Assembly: GCF_022376445.1 (NCBI RefSeq)
Contig: NW_025954961.1
Location: 1,364,001-1,428,000, forward strand
Origin: Fomitopsis serialis
Taxonomy: Eukaryota > Basidiomycota > Agaricomycetes > Polyporales > Fomitopsidaceae
DNA: 64,000 nucleotides
Reading direction: 5' to 3'
Positions within the stretch are counted from its first letter, which is position 1. Each line of letters starts with the position of its first letter. Below, one piece after another: positions 49,085 through 59,560 of the stretch. The notes beneath the pieces are model-generated. The model searched no databases. It saw only the letters and a program-made list of their open reading frames with translations, and had not been told where the DNA came from. Both the position numbers and the translations under genes were made by a program.

Positions 49085-50392
49085 CTAGAAGTCCTCATCG
49101 AGTGTGCTAAACAGGCCATCAGTGTTTTGATCGGTCTGGGTAGCGATGTTGACCTACAAAGATCTAGTTTGATGTGCAGATAGCGTGGATGCGCTGTCCG
49201 TAGCTGGCGATGCAGTCTTGATCCGGCTTTGGCGTAGTCGAGACCCGCTTCTCGAAGAAATTGGTCTTGCCCTGCAGCGAGATCATGTCCATAAAGTCGA
49301 ACGGATTTGTTGCGTGGTAATGTTTTGCATTGCCGAGTGACACGAGCAGTCGTCTGCGACGAACTCGATATACTGGCACATTAGCTGGGCGTTCATGCCT
49401 ATCAGAGCACACGGCAGAGCATCTACGCATAGTGTCAGACGTATCACCACGCATATAGTTGAGACATCCGTGCCTGTTAAAACTCCTGTTCAATCGTGAC
49501 GGCCTCGGTGATGATTCTCAAGATGACATCCGGGTGAAGCCTCCGCCTGAGATGTTGGTAGAGCAGACATGCGAAATCGGTATGCATGCCCTCGTCGCGA
49601 ATAATCAGCTCATTCGAGAACGTCAGCCAGGCATCAGTCCGCGCTTCTTCAACCAAAATATTGCTGCGAACGAGCCGGAGAAGAACACGCCTTCCACAGC
49701 GGCGAAGGCGACTAGTCGCTCGGCAAAGCTCGACGTTTCGTCCGATATCCAGCGGAGGGCCCAGTCAGCCTTCCTCTTTATACATGGGATGGTTTCGATG
49801 GCGTCGAATAAGTGGCCGCGCTCTTGCGGATCTTTGATGTAGGTGTCGATGAGGAGCGAGTACGTTTCGGAGTGTACGTTCTCCATCATTATTTGGAAGC
49901 CGTAGAAACACCGCGCCTCTGCGGCCTGGATTTCATTGGAGAAGCGCTCGACAAGGTTCTCGTTGACTATGCCATCGGAGGCCGCGAAGAAGGCAAGGAC
50001 GTGCGAGATAAAATACCGCTCGCCGTCGTTTAGACGATGATTCCAGTCCCAGTGGTCGTGTGACAGGTCGATCTCTTCCGCGGTCCAGAACGACGCTTCT
50101 GCTTGCTTGTACATGCGCCATATCTGTGCAGAGGCGTATGTGAGAATGCGTGAGCAAAGCAACGACAGGTGCCACGGAGACGTACGTCGTGATACTGGAT
50201 AGGGAACAAGACAAAGCGCCGCTTCGACTCCGTTAACAGTGGTTCCTGATCTGTAGGGCCCTTAGCGTTCCTGTCGACACAGAAGGAGATGATTTACACA
50301 CCCTCAGGTAGGTCTACTTCGCCAATGAACTTTGAGCCTGGACCGGACGACTCCTCGTCATGTCTAGCGAAACCGTTGGTGTCCCTGCCCAT
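49085..50392 (-). CDS. Ribonucleotide reductase small-subunit paralogue, frame-disrupted
   Basis: The start is probably ATG 50390-50392 ([20 protein letters not shown]), giving a different, shorter N-terminus than the neighbouring RNR2. The core is clear: [74 protein letters not shown] and [15 protein letters not shown]. The Asp, Glu, His and radical-Tyr positions expected for the diiron site are all present. This argues for a catalytic subunit, not an Rnr4-like inactive one. It ends with the R1-docking tail FSTLDEDF (stop 49085-49087). The frame breaks by one base after LMPG (about 49626), at [13 protein letters not shown] (about 49362), at [10 protein letters not shown] (about 49245) and perhaps before VNIATQTDQ. 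It lies head-to-head with RNR2. Confidence 0.88.
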
Positions 50393-50902
50393 TGCTTGTC
50401 GTAGCTCTTTTTCGATGTGCAGGATAACTTGAAGCAGACGGTCTTGTGCAAAAAATAAATATGGACTGAATTCACAGGAGGATGAGTGTAAGTATGAGAG
50501 GGGCCTCGCAGCGGAGCCGATCGCTCAGTCATCCTTCCCCGCTTTGTCGCGGAAGAAAACACGGTCGCGTCTCATTAACAAAGCACGTGATGGTGGCACA
50601 CGGGCGCCAATGACGACCACGTGGATGCTTATTCAAGCGGATGAGCGCTTAATCCGGCTGCGGCGGCGCGTGGCGTGTTTATGTAATCAGGTCACGGCGC
50701 GTCGACGCGTCGCGTCGCGTCTTGTTGAATTGTTGATCGCACCAAACAACGCGACAACAACCCACCTGTATAAAGACACCTGCCTCTCCCTCTCTCCTTC
50801 CCTCCCCACCGCTCGCCAGCGACCTCACACACTCAGACCTCCTCATCTAGGCTCACATAGCCTCTTCTAAGGCCACTCTTATCCCCGCATATTATCTTCA
50901 CA
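50393..50902. promoter_or_regulatory. Shared promoter of the RNR small-subunit pair
   Basis: This 510-bp region separates divergent RNR genes. It contains two E-box CACGTG hexamers (about 50585 and 50621), a CG-rich block at about 50685-50722 with an MCB core, and a pyrimidine-rich initiator-like tract (about 50785-50830) before the RNR2 ATG. Confidence 0.6.
50705..50710. promoter_or_regulatory. MluI cell-cycle box (ACGCGT) in RNR promoter
   Basis: ACGCGT is palindromic and is embedded in repeated CGCGTCG. MBF binds this core at G1/S genes, including RNR genes, in yeasts. Its place between two RNR starts supports function; binding here is inferred. Confidence 0.6.
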
Positions 50903-52438
50903 ATGTCTTTCGCTGGAATGAGCACTCCCCCTCGCGTCGCATCTCCTGCTCCCACCCCGAGCAAGAAGGTGTGTAGTGTGTCTTCACGCGTCTTCTCACG
51001 TGTTGTTGGAGTTTCATCTAATATTTGTTGGGAAGGCTGCGGCTGCTATTGATGCCCTTTCACTCACGACACCTACGAAAACCGACAAGCTCCCTGCTCT
51101 TAACCTTATAGACGATGAACGTCTCTCCCGGTCGCCGGTGTCTCTTGCAGACGAGGAGGAGCAAGAGAAATACGACCCTGAGCTTGAAGAGCTTCGGAAG
51201 AAGTGGATTGGTGAGGTTGAGCTCCCCGAACGTGAGTAACTTCAACATGGACGCGTCGCGACGCGTCGTGCTCACATGACCGCGCAGATATGGAGCCATT
51301 GTTGATAGAGTCTAAGCGCCGCTTCGTTCTCTTCCCCATCCAATACCATGAGGTGCGTTCTTGACCATCCAGGCGATGAACAATGGTCCTTACTATTTGG
51401 GTATAGATCTGGCAGATGTACAAGAAGGCTGAGGCCTCCTTCTGGACGGTTGAGGAAATCGACCTCTCGAAGGACCTCCACGACTGGAACAACCGCATGA
51501 ATGACAATGAGCGTCATTTCATCTCCCACGTCCTCGCTTTCTTCGCCGCGTCCGACGGTATCGTCAACGAGAACCTCGTCGAGCGGTTCTCCAACGAGGT
51601 CCAGGCGGCTGAGGCGCGTTGCTTCTACGGGTTCCAGATCATGATGGAGAACATCCACTCTGAGACGTACTCCCTGCTCATCGACACCTACATCAACGAC
51701 CCGAAGCAGCGTGAGCACCTTTTCGACGCGATCGAGACCATTCCTTGCATCAAGAGGAAGGCGGATTGGGCACTGCGGTGGATCTCGGATCAGCGGTCGA
51801 GCTTTGCGGAGCGCCTTGTCGCGTTCGCAGCGGTCGAGGGCATCTTCTTCTCCGGCTCTTTCGCCTCCATTTTCTGGCTGAAGAAGCGTGGCTTGATGCC
51901 CGGCCTTACCTTCTCGAATGAGCTCATCAGCCGCGACGAGGGGATGCATACCGACTTCGCTTGCCTCTTGTTCTGCCATCTCAAGCGCCGCCCGCACCCT
52001 GACGTCGTCAGGCGTATCATCGCTGAGGCCGTTGCTATTGAGCAAGAGTTCCTAACTGGTGAGTATCTGCGGTTCTCGTGTTGGATGCGATCCTGATGAC
52101 GGCCCCTAGATGCGCTCCCCTGTGGGCTCATTGGTATGAACTCGACGTTGATGTGCCAGTACATCGAGTTTGTCGCCGATCGGTTGCTCGTCGCACTGTC
52201 GATGGAGAAGATGTACGATGCAACGAACCCCTTCGACTTCATGGACATGATTTCGTTGCAAGGCAAGACGAACTTCTTCGAGAAGCGTGTCTCCGACTAC
52301 GCCAAGGCGGGCGTGGCTGCGTCAGCAGCGAGTGGCAAGTCTGAGGTGTCGGTGAAGAGCTTGTACGTCGCCTTCCTTCTTGTGACTCCGACAGCGAGCT
52401 GACAGTGTTTTCACAGCTCTCTCGAGGAGGACTTCTAG
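50903..52438 (+). CDS. RNR2: Ribonucleotide reductase small subunit (canonical)
   Basis: ATG 50903 opens [20 protein letters not shown]. Exon 1 is 50903-50968 and exon 2 is 51036-51231. The intron at 51232-51287 joins ELPE to [14 protein letters not shown]. The R2 fold is complete: [20 protein letters not shown] (Asp ligand), [18 protein letters not shown] (Glu, His and radical Tyr), [18 protein letters not shown] (Glu), [15 protein letters not shown] (Glu, His), [18 protein letters not shown] and [17 protein letters not shown]. The last exon encodes LSLEEDF, the R1-docking tail (stop 52436-52438). The enzyme makes dNTPs from NDPs. The reading frame is intact, unlike the paralogue on the other strand. 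Regulation by MBF is suggested by MCB sites upstream and in intron 2. Confidence 0.97.
51251..51266. promoter_or_regulatory. Paired MCB elements inside RNR2 intron
   Basis: Two ACGCGT cores (51251-51256 and 51261-51266), four bases apart, lie within the 56-bp intron at 51232-51287. Such spacing resembles a tandem MBF site. A downstream intronic enhancer is plausible but unproven. Confidence 0.5.
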
Positions 52439-52996
52439 GGGATTCGTCGACGTTGTAGCCACTTATTTTATTCACTCACATCCTATGCTGTCATCACCAT
52501 CCCCACGGACTCTGGCTCTCATCACTACTGTGTCGATTCACTAGATTGTTGTCATTAGCATGCATGTCATTACGAAGATGTACTCCTACGATGTATCATT
52601 GTCTATAATGCACTTTATTATCATCATCATTCAGGAGCGGTTCCTCTGACCGGAAGGTTTGACTTGTGAAGCTATAAGCGTCTGTCAGATGGTTCAACCA
52701 AGTCTTCTGTATGTCCAACATCATGATCCACCGATACCGCCGATGGTTTGTGTAGGCAATATTGGCGAGAACCGTTCGCAGGGTTCAGGCTCAAACCTTG
52801 AAGCCTGAAGAGCATTTCATATTCAGTACGTCCTGTACTCAGACTTGCGTGAGGTAACCTCGAAACACCAGGGACGCCAAACGTATGATAAAATGGGGGC
52901 ATTATTGCGAGCCGGCGTTGGAAAATACTAGTAGTACACGTCATACGCAGTAAACCTGCTCTCCAGATAGCCAAGGTAGTAGTAGTACGCACGAGT
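52439..52996. other. Intergenic, nothing recognised
   Basis: This 558-bp gap lies between the convergent RNR2 and VMA21 genes. The left part is AT-rich 3' UTR-like sequence. The minus-strand frame at 52672-53088 overlaps VMA21 out of frame and looks fortuitous. Confidence 0.5.
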
Positions 52997-53405
52997 TCAC
53001 CTCTCCTTCTTTGACTCGTCGACGGGCTCGTTCCGCGAGGGTGGCGAGACCAGCAATGCAGCGCGCTCCTCGCGGATCGACATGACAATGTATGAGACCA
53101 AGACCACGTTCGCAGCTACGATGGCTGTGATGGCGGCGAGGACGGTGTTACCTGCGAACGCGGATGAGTACGAAGCGAAGTGGCTCCCGTGCACGACGCA
53201 CCATCCCAGAGATAGTCTTTAGAGAGGAAGTATGACGATATTGGGGCAGTCGCCAGTGCTGCTGCGAAGATGAGCAGCTTGACGAGGATGCCACTGGAGA
53301 TTCAGCACACTACGTCAGTGCTGGTACATTTCGGATGAATTGAAGGGCGCACCTCTGGCGAGCGGCCTGACCGGCTACGTTCGCTGCTGCTACCTGTCCA
53401 CTCAT
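52997..53405 (-). CDS. VMA21: V-ATPase assembly factor VMA21
   Basis: There are three exons. ATG 53403-53405 gives MSGQVAAANVAGQAARQ. After a phase-2 intron, SGILVKLLIFAAALATAPIS forms TM1, and after a second intron GNTVLAAITAIVAANVVLVS forms TM2. The protein is about 100 residues and ends ESKKER (stop 52997-52999). KKER is a C-terminal KKXX dilysine signal, matching the ER-retrieval signal of yeast Vma21. VMA21 chaperones assembly of the V-ATPase Vo ring in the ER. The divergent neighbour is ALG8. Confidence 0.9.
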
Positions 53406-53728
53406 ACGGGAGCTCTGGATATGGAGTACTTTGCGAACAAACTTTACAGAACAGGTGGTTGTCCTGGACCCGGAGAAGCTTGCGGCTGCCAGGAGCCAGA
53501 GCGCGCCACCGACGCGGGAGAGATCTGAGATCCTACCATACACGATCGAGTTACCGGTGTGGCGGATGCCACGACCTCCACTGTCCGACCCCCTCTAGCT
53601 AGGCTTGACCTTTCTCTTCTTGCCTTTCTCCCACCCACGGCAGCTTCGACTCACTGAGGGCTAACTGCTTCTTTGTTGGAGGATAAAAATCGCCACTGCA
53701 TCCGTGACTAAAGTCTCGCTATAGCGGG
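53406..53728. promoter_or_regulatory. Divergent promoter, VMA21 / ALG8
   Basis: This 323-bp spacer separates divergent starts of two ER genes. No specific element was identified. A GGATAAAAAT stretch near 53681 lies about 45 bp before the ALG8 ATG. Confidence 0.4.
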
Positions 53729-56047
53729 ATGCATCGCGTCCGTGCGTCGACCCCTTCGTCGCCCTCAAGCCGTGCCTTCCCCGAAAGTCACCCCGAACCT
53801 ATACCCGAGAACGAGGAGACAAAATCTGTAGAGAAGAATTCTGAAACAAGTGTCTCCCGATGGCGGACTTGGTTACATCTGGAGCCGTCTGAATGGGACA
53901 TCCTCATAGCCTCGACGTGTCTGAAGCTCTTGCTCTTTCCCGCATAGTGAGCCGGCCATTCGTTGTGCTGCACTGTGTCTCACTCATTCATTGCATTATG
54001 CAGTAGGTCGACTGACTTTGAGGTACATCGAAATTGGCTGGCCATCACACATACCCTGCCAATATCCAAATGGTACTATGATGTACGTTCGCGTCTCATC
54101 TACATTGAATACGTCTTATGCTATTCCCTCGGATGTAGACTACATCGGAATGGAGTGAGTGCAATACATCTGCATGCGAATCTTGGTTGTAATGCAAGTT
54201 CCTGGCAGCGCTCGACTACCCGCCCTTCTTCGCCTACTTCGAGAAGCTCATGTCTATTCCCGCATACTTCATCGACCCACGCATCGTCGACTTAAACAAC
54301 CTGAACTATGATGCGTGGTCGGTCATCGCATACCAGCGAGGTACTGTCATATTGACTGAGCTCGTCCTCGGAGCAGTCCTTCTGAGGTACTCGTGAACAC
54401 TTAACTACAATTGAAGCGAAGTGCTTACGTCCATTTAGGTTTGTGAGAGGAGCGGTAGATCCGACTACACAACGAATCATATCCGCCTCGTTGTTCCTGC
54501 ACCCTGGCTTCCTAATTGTAGACCATATACACTTCCAGTATAATGGGTTCATGTTCGGGATCTTGCTGTGGTCCATTCTCATGGCTCGTGAGGTATGTGC
54601 TGAGTCCCCTGGCGGAACAGCATCCGACATTCCACACAGGACAACAAACTTGCCAGCGGCTTCCTGTTCGCCGTCCTCCTCAACTTCAAGCACATCTATA
54701 TGTATCTCGCCGTACGCCCTCGACGTCTCCTCTCTTCTCATATCGTACTGAGGTCTAACCCATTTTCTAGCCTGCATATTTTATTTATCTCCTACGATCC
54801 TTCTGCCTCGCGCCTTCTGGTGCCCTCCTTCCTGCGCGGTTTATCTCCCTTGCCAACGCCGTTATTGGTGTCTTCCTCGTCTCGCTTGGCCCTTTCCTTC
54901 TCATGGGCCAGCTCCCGCAGCTGCTCAGCCGGTTGTTCCCGTTCACGCGTGGGCTGAACCATGCGTACTGGGCACCAAACGTCTGGGCGCTGGTTACCGC
55001 AGCTGATCGAGTATTATTGAAAGGTGGGTTCTGTGGCCCCGGCATGAATGTGTATATCAATGCTTATTTCAATGCTGCTAGTTGTGAAGCGCGGTGCGTT
55101 GGACATGACGTCGGTCAACGAGTCGGGTGTCGCGTCAACGTCCCGCGGACTGTCGGGACACCGTCTTCGCCGTTCTTCCGAACGTGAAGCCTATCCACAC
55201 ATTCATCATCACGATCGCTTTCCAAGCTGTGAGTTCGCCCAAATCAGAGCTCGTGGCTGATAAGAATGTGCCCCTTGATGTGCTGTGGTAGATTTACTTG
55301 ATCAAGCTCTGGCGCGCACCTACGTACAAGTCGTTTGTGACCGCTCTCACCCTATGCGGCTGGGCATCTTTCATGTTCGGCTGGCATGTTCACGAGAAGG
55401 CAATTTTGCTCGTGCTTGTACCTCTCAGGTGTGGCTTCAGTGACCTGTCCTGCTGAAGAGCGACAGAGGCTGACGAACGGACAGTCTCTAGCAGCAGACA
55501 ATCACGCGTACTTCAGGACATTCATGATAGCCTCCGTGCCGGCGTGTTCTCGCTGTTCCCATTACTATTCACTCCAGCGGGTGGGTCCTCTAAAGTCTTC
55601 CTCCGGGTAGGCGGGTAACTCACACGAACGTGCACAGAAACATTCGTCAAGGTAGTCTACTCAACGCTCTGGGCGGTGCTCACGTTGGCTCCGCTCCACA
55701 GTCGAGTATACGAGTGAGCCGCACGCTGAATACGAGATGCGTTAGGTCGCTCATACACGTTCCGTCGCAGGTTCCCGAGGTCCCTGCCCTTCGTCATCAT
55801 CGACAGTCTAGAAAAGGTCTACCTCGCAGGTTTCCCCCTCCTTCAACTGTTCGTCACGCTCTTTCCTGTGTTGACCAGCCAACGGAGCGGTGCGTCGCCA
55901 ACGCCTGGCGCCGATGCTGAGGTGCAAGTGGAGGGGGACAAGGCCCTAGAGTTCCTGCCGTTGATGCTGACGAGCGTGTATTGCGCTGTGGGTCTTGTGT
56001 GGGCATTTTTGCGACTGTCTGTGATCTACCTACGGCAACACTATTGA
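53729..56047 (+). CDS. ALG8: ER glucosyltransferase ALG8
   Basis: ATG 53729 opens [20 protein letters not shown], a cytosolic Ser/Glu-rich leader. The ALG6/ALG8 signature follows: [20 protein letters not shown], then KWYYD and, after introns, [14 protein letters not shown]. These are the lumenal substrate-binding blocks. Many membrane segments follow ([88 protein letters not shown]) to the end SVIYLRQHY (56047). [15 protein letters not shown] and [13 protein letters not shown] fit ALG8, which adds the second glucose to the dolichol-linked oligosaccharide, better than ALG6. About ten introns are present and the frame is consistent. Confidence 0.93.
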
Positions 56048-56600
56048 TGCAGCGGCGAAGTAACCCGAAGTTGTCGTGCATGACATTGATGAAGAATCTA
56101 TGCACACGCAGTCTGACCCGCCTGACATAGGTTCGAGACAGTGCTCGATGTGATCTATGTCATAATGTCTCGGATAATGACCACTACTTATTCCCGGTAT
56201 ACGATTTTCATGGCAAATAATGAGGTGATATAGTAGGCGTTTGTGCGTCGCAAACTATGGCAAGCGGTGGTATGAAGAAACACCACCCGCCTCAAACAAG
56301 GACACTGTTCTCTATCCCACAACGAAGAGACCTATGTACAAGATGAGCCGCAAAGGGCAGTCTTGTAGAGGCGAAGGGCAACGTTGTGGTGAACGAATAG
56401 AGTCCGTGCGCACAAGACGCGCCCTTTTATGTCGTCGCTGAGCCTGCCTGCCACGTGGTCGATACCTTCGATCGCGAACGCCGAATGATGCACACCGACT
56501 GGCAGCCACAACCTACCCGCAAGCGCGCTCACCGAGTACATACTGCCCCTCGCCTCGCCTACATTACTCCCGACTGCCCTTCTCCCTTCTACCGTCATAG
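56048..56600. other. Intergenic, nothing recognised
   Basis: This is a 553-bp spacer between ALG8 and UFE1 (both plus). The AT-rich left half is 3' UTR-like, and the right half is CG-rich promoter-like sequence. No RNA gene or repeat was found. Confidence 0.5.
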
Positions 56601-57897
56601 ATGCCAGCGACGTCCCGCACCTCAGACTTCCGCCAATTGCTGAAGGAGAAGGAGAATGTATTCCCCGACCCAAAGCGACGCAAGAGATCGAAACGCGCCT
56701 CCGCGGACAGACAACGGGAGAGCGACGACCTGTTCAATAGGCAGTACATTAATGATGCCTACTCTGTGGTATGTTTACACCCATGGTACCCTCTGGGGTC
56801 CTCGTGCTCATCTCACGACAGCTGAATCACATCAACTCACTGGCGCGCATGCTTTCGTCCATACGAAAGGCATACCTGAATGCCGACCCACGGCATACAC
56901 CTTTGTCACGGCAGTCTCCACGAACGATAGACCTTGGCTCCTCAGACCAGTCTTGGTCGAACATCAAGTATCTCTCAGACGCGGAGCGGGACCAGATTGA
57001 CCTGCAGGCCAGAGTCATCCTCTCGAGGTGCTCGGAGCGAGCGAAAGAGCTTGAGGCGGTGGAGAAACGTAAGATATCCTCTACGCCTCTCTTATGCTAC
57101 GAGTGCTAGATACGACTAAATCAGGCCGTGCGGAACTGGTCGCAAGCCGCAAGAACCCCCTCACCAGACTGCTGCCCGCACGTCTACGGCAAGACGACTC
57201 CACCGCTGCGTCCGACTTCATTGCCGCGCACCACTCTAGCATAACGTGGTATCTCAGCCGGCGACTCGCAGACGCCAGTCAATCCCTCAAGGAGATGCAG
57301 GAGGAGCGGATGAAGCGACAGCTGGATCGCACGCGGACGCTCGGCTCGGGAGCGACGCGCGAAGCGATGTACATGGACATGTCCTCTTCGAAGCCCTCCC
57401 CCACAGAATCATCAGGGAGTGGCAGCTGGCTCGGCGGCGCGTCGAATCTCGCGTCGAGCTTCGCCGCGAGCATGGGCTCGAACGACGCGTATGGCTCAAC
57501 GGCGACTATCAAGCCGGGCACGTCCTCGCTCCCAGACGACCTCCTCGACGACACGGATGAGGAGGAACTGGAGCTGACGCAGTCGCAAATCATGCAGTTT
57601 GAGACGGAGAACGCGAACATCTTGCAGTCGGTACAGGACACACTCGCGTCGGTGCAGCAGGCGGAGTCACGCTTGCTGGAGATCAGCACGCTGCAGGCGG
57701 AGCTCGTCACGCAGCTGACGCGACAGACAGAGCAGACGGAGCAGCTGTACGAGGACGCTATCGCCACCGCGTCGACGGTGGAGAAGGGCAACGTGCAGCT
57801 GAAGGAGGCGAGACGGAGAGCACGGGACAGCAGGAAATGGATCTTGATGTTCCTTATCGGTGCCAGCTTGTCGCTGCTATTCTTGCACTACTACTGA
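56601..57897 (+). CDS. UFE1: ER Qa-SNARE Ufe1 / syntaxin-18
   Basis: ATG 56601 opens MPATSRTSDFRQLLKEKENV, the syntaxin-18-type N-terminus. The second exon (HINSLARMLSSIRKAYLNAD, DAERDQIDLQARVILSRC) and third exon form the N-terminal helical bundle (SITWYLSRRLADASQSLKEM, QEERMKRQLDRTRTL). A Ser/Asp-rich linker precedes the SNARE helix (NILQSVQDTLASVQQAESRL, EISTLQAELVTQLTRQTEQT). The C-terminal anchor is KWILMFLIGASLSLLFLHYY, which ends the protein at 57897. Ufe1 is the ER t-SNARE for COPI vesicles returning from the Golgi. Three exons with two short introns; the frame is open. Confidence 0.93.
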
Positions 57898-58079
57898 TTC
57901 ACTATGCATTGGGACCGCTGGATCGCACATTCTGTAGACATAACATATATCGCACGGGACTCATCGAATTCCTCCACTATATGTACCCATTGTCCGTGAT
58001 ACCTTATTCGTACAGATACAGTGCACAGAACTAACTCTACTCAGAGACATGGCGAGTCTAGGATCAAGTAGAGGGGTGA

Positions 58080-59401
58080 TCATCGCGCGTGCCCCAGGAG
58101 CGGAGCACCTTCCTCTGCATCCTCGACAGCCTCCTCGATGGCTTCAGCAGCCAGCTCCTCCACGTCTGTAGGGATACCCTGCAAGCGGCGGATCTCCGCT
58201 TGCATGGCGCGATAGACGATACTAGGAGCAAAGACATGAGTATCATCTTCCACGTCTTTAGATGTAAGGACGTACACGCTCGCTGATATCCCTAGCAGCG
58301 TACCTCCCACCGAGAGTCCGACATTCAGCCACTTGGTGGCTACGAGATATGAGCATATCACGCATAGCACCATTCAGGAGGGACCGGACGTACAAGCATC
58401 CATGTGGCTTCGGGTCTCGCCGTCCGATAGCGCTGCGAGGCGTGAGCCCACGAAGACCAGCAGAGCGACCTTCGGGAAGACGGCGAAGGTCGCGATGCAG
58501 AACTGCCATAGAGCCACCGCCCGAATGGACTACCGGAGCTCCGTGAGCCTTCCTCGGGCTACCATTCGCCAGGGAATAGACTCACAGCAAACAGAGCGTT
58601 CGAATACACCCATGGCGGGAAGGGTGACGCACGGATGAGCGTGATGAGCGGCAGGCCCTTCGCATCCTATCAGAACGTTCGTGAGCAGCTATCAGGTGGC
58701 TGCGAAAGGGTGGGAGAACGCGTACGACGACAATCTCGAGGGCCTGCCATTTCTCGTTAGAAGAGGACCATTGGTGAAGTCTCCGACTAAACAACAGTCG
58801 CAGGACGATGAAGCAGAGGGCAGAACCGAGAAGCGATCCGGCGGCTGCGAGAGGAAAGCCCTTCATTCCATACGCGAAGCCGCATAGGGTACAGACAGTG
58901 GAATGGCCTATGCAGGGCGGGAACGAGATGACCACTGCATACCTGCTTAGCTCCGTCATGCTTGAACATATAAATACGAGAGGACGAACCTAGCACAGCC
59001 AGCAGAATCAGCCCGCCATACCACAAGTGACTGATCTTCTGTGCGAGATCATACAGCGCCTGGCCTATGCGGTCCGGACCGAACACAATGAACGTGGTCG
59101 GAATGGCAATGTAGATGGCCAGGGAACACAACAGAAAGAGCTATATATGCAGAGAACCAATTTTGAGGTCAAATATGGGTAAGGGAGGACATCAGTGAGC
59201 GGACTTGCCTTCCCGCGCACGCCCAGCTGGCGGTACCGTCTGAAGGCAGCATAGCCGTAGTGTTTGAACGTGGTTATTGCCCAGCCCACGCTGTAACCGC
59301 TTTGCGGTGCCATCCTGAATTTCCTGCTTACCTTTCACCGGGACAGACTTGAAGGAAGACGCAGGGTGAGATAGCGTGTTGGGAGGCGCACTGCTGTTCA
59401 T
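58080..59401 (-). CDS. TVP38: TVP38/TMEM64-type VTT-domain Golgi membrane protein
   Basis: ATG 59399-59401 opens MNSSAPPNTLSHPASSFKSV. The exons encode TM segments and the VTT signature: LAIYIAIPTTFIVFGPDRIG, SFPPCIGHSTVCTLCGFAYG, GFPLAAAGSLLGSALCFIVL and LPLITLIRASPFPPWVYSNA. A further TM follows (NVGLSVGGTLLGISASVYVL), then an acidic tail (DVEELAAEAIEEAVEDAEEG) ending LLGHAR (stop 58080). VTT/DedA proteins act as lipid scramblases or transporters; yeast Tvp38 is a Golgi protein. It is divergent from the LOA1-like gene with 159 bp between the starts. About six introns. Confidence 0.88.
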
Positions 59402-59560
59402 TGCTGCGCTGCGGCGTCACGAGCGTTCACAAGGTCTATTTCGGAATTGCACCATCCTCCACCGGCTTTGACGGCTATATATCCTGGATTCCGCCTCCAC
59501 AGGCACTCGGACAACATCTGCTAATCGGAGGTGTAGTGTGGGAGCACAGAGTGAGAAGTC

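Noticed and set aside
51272..52045. 257-codon minus-strand frame
   Set aside because: It is antisense to canonical RNR2, which carries all expected active-site motifs.
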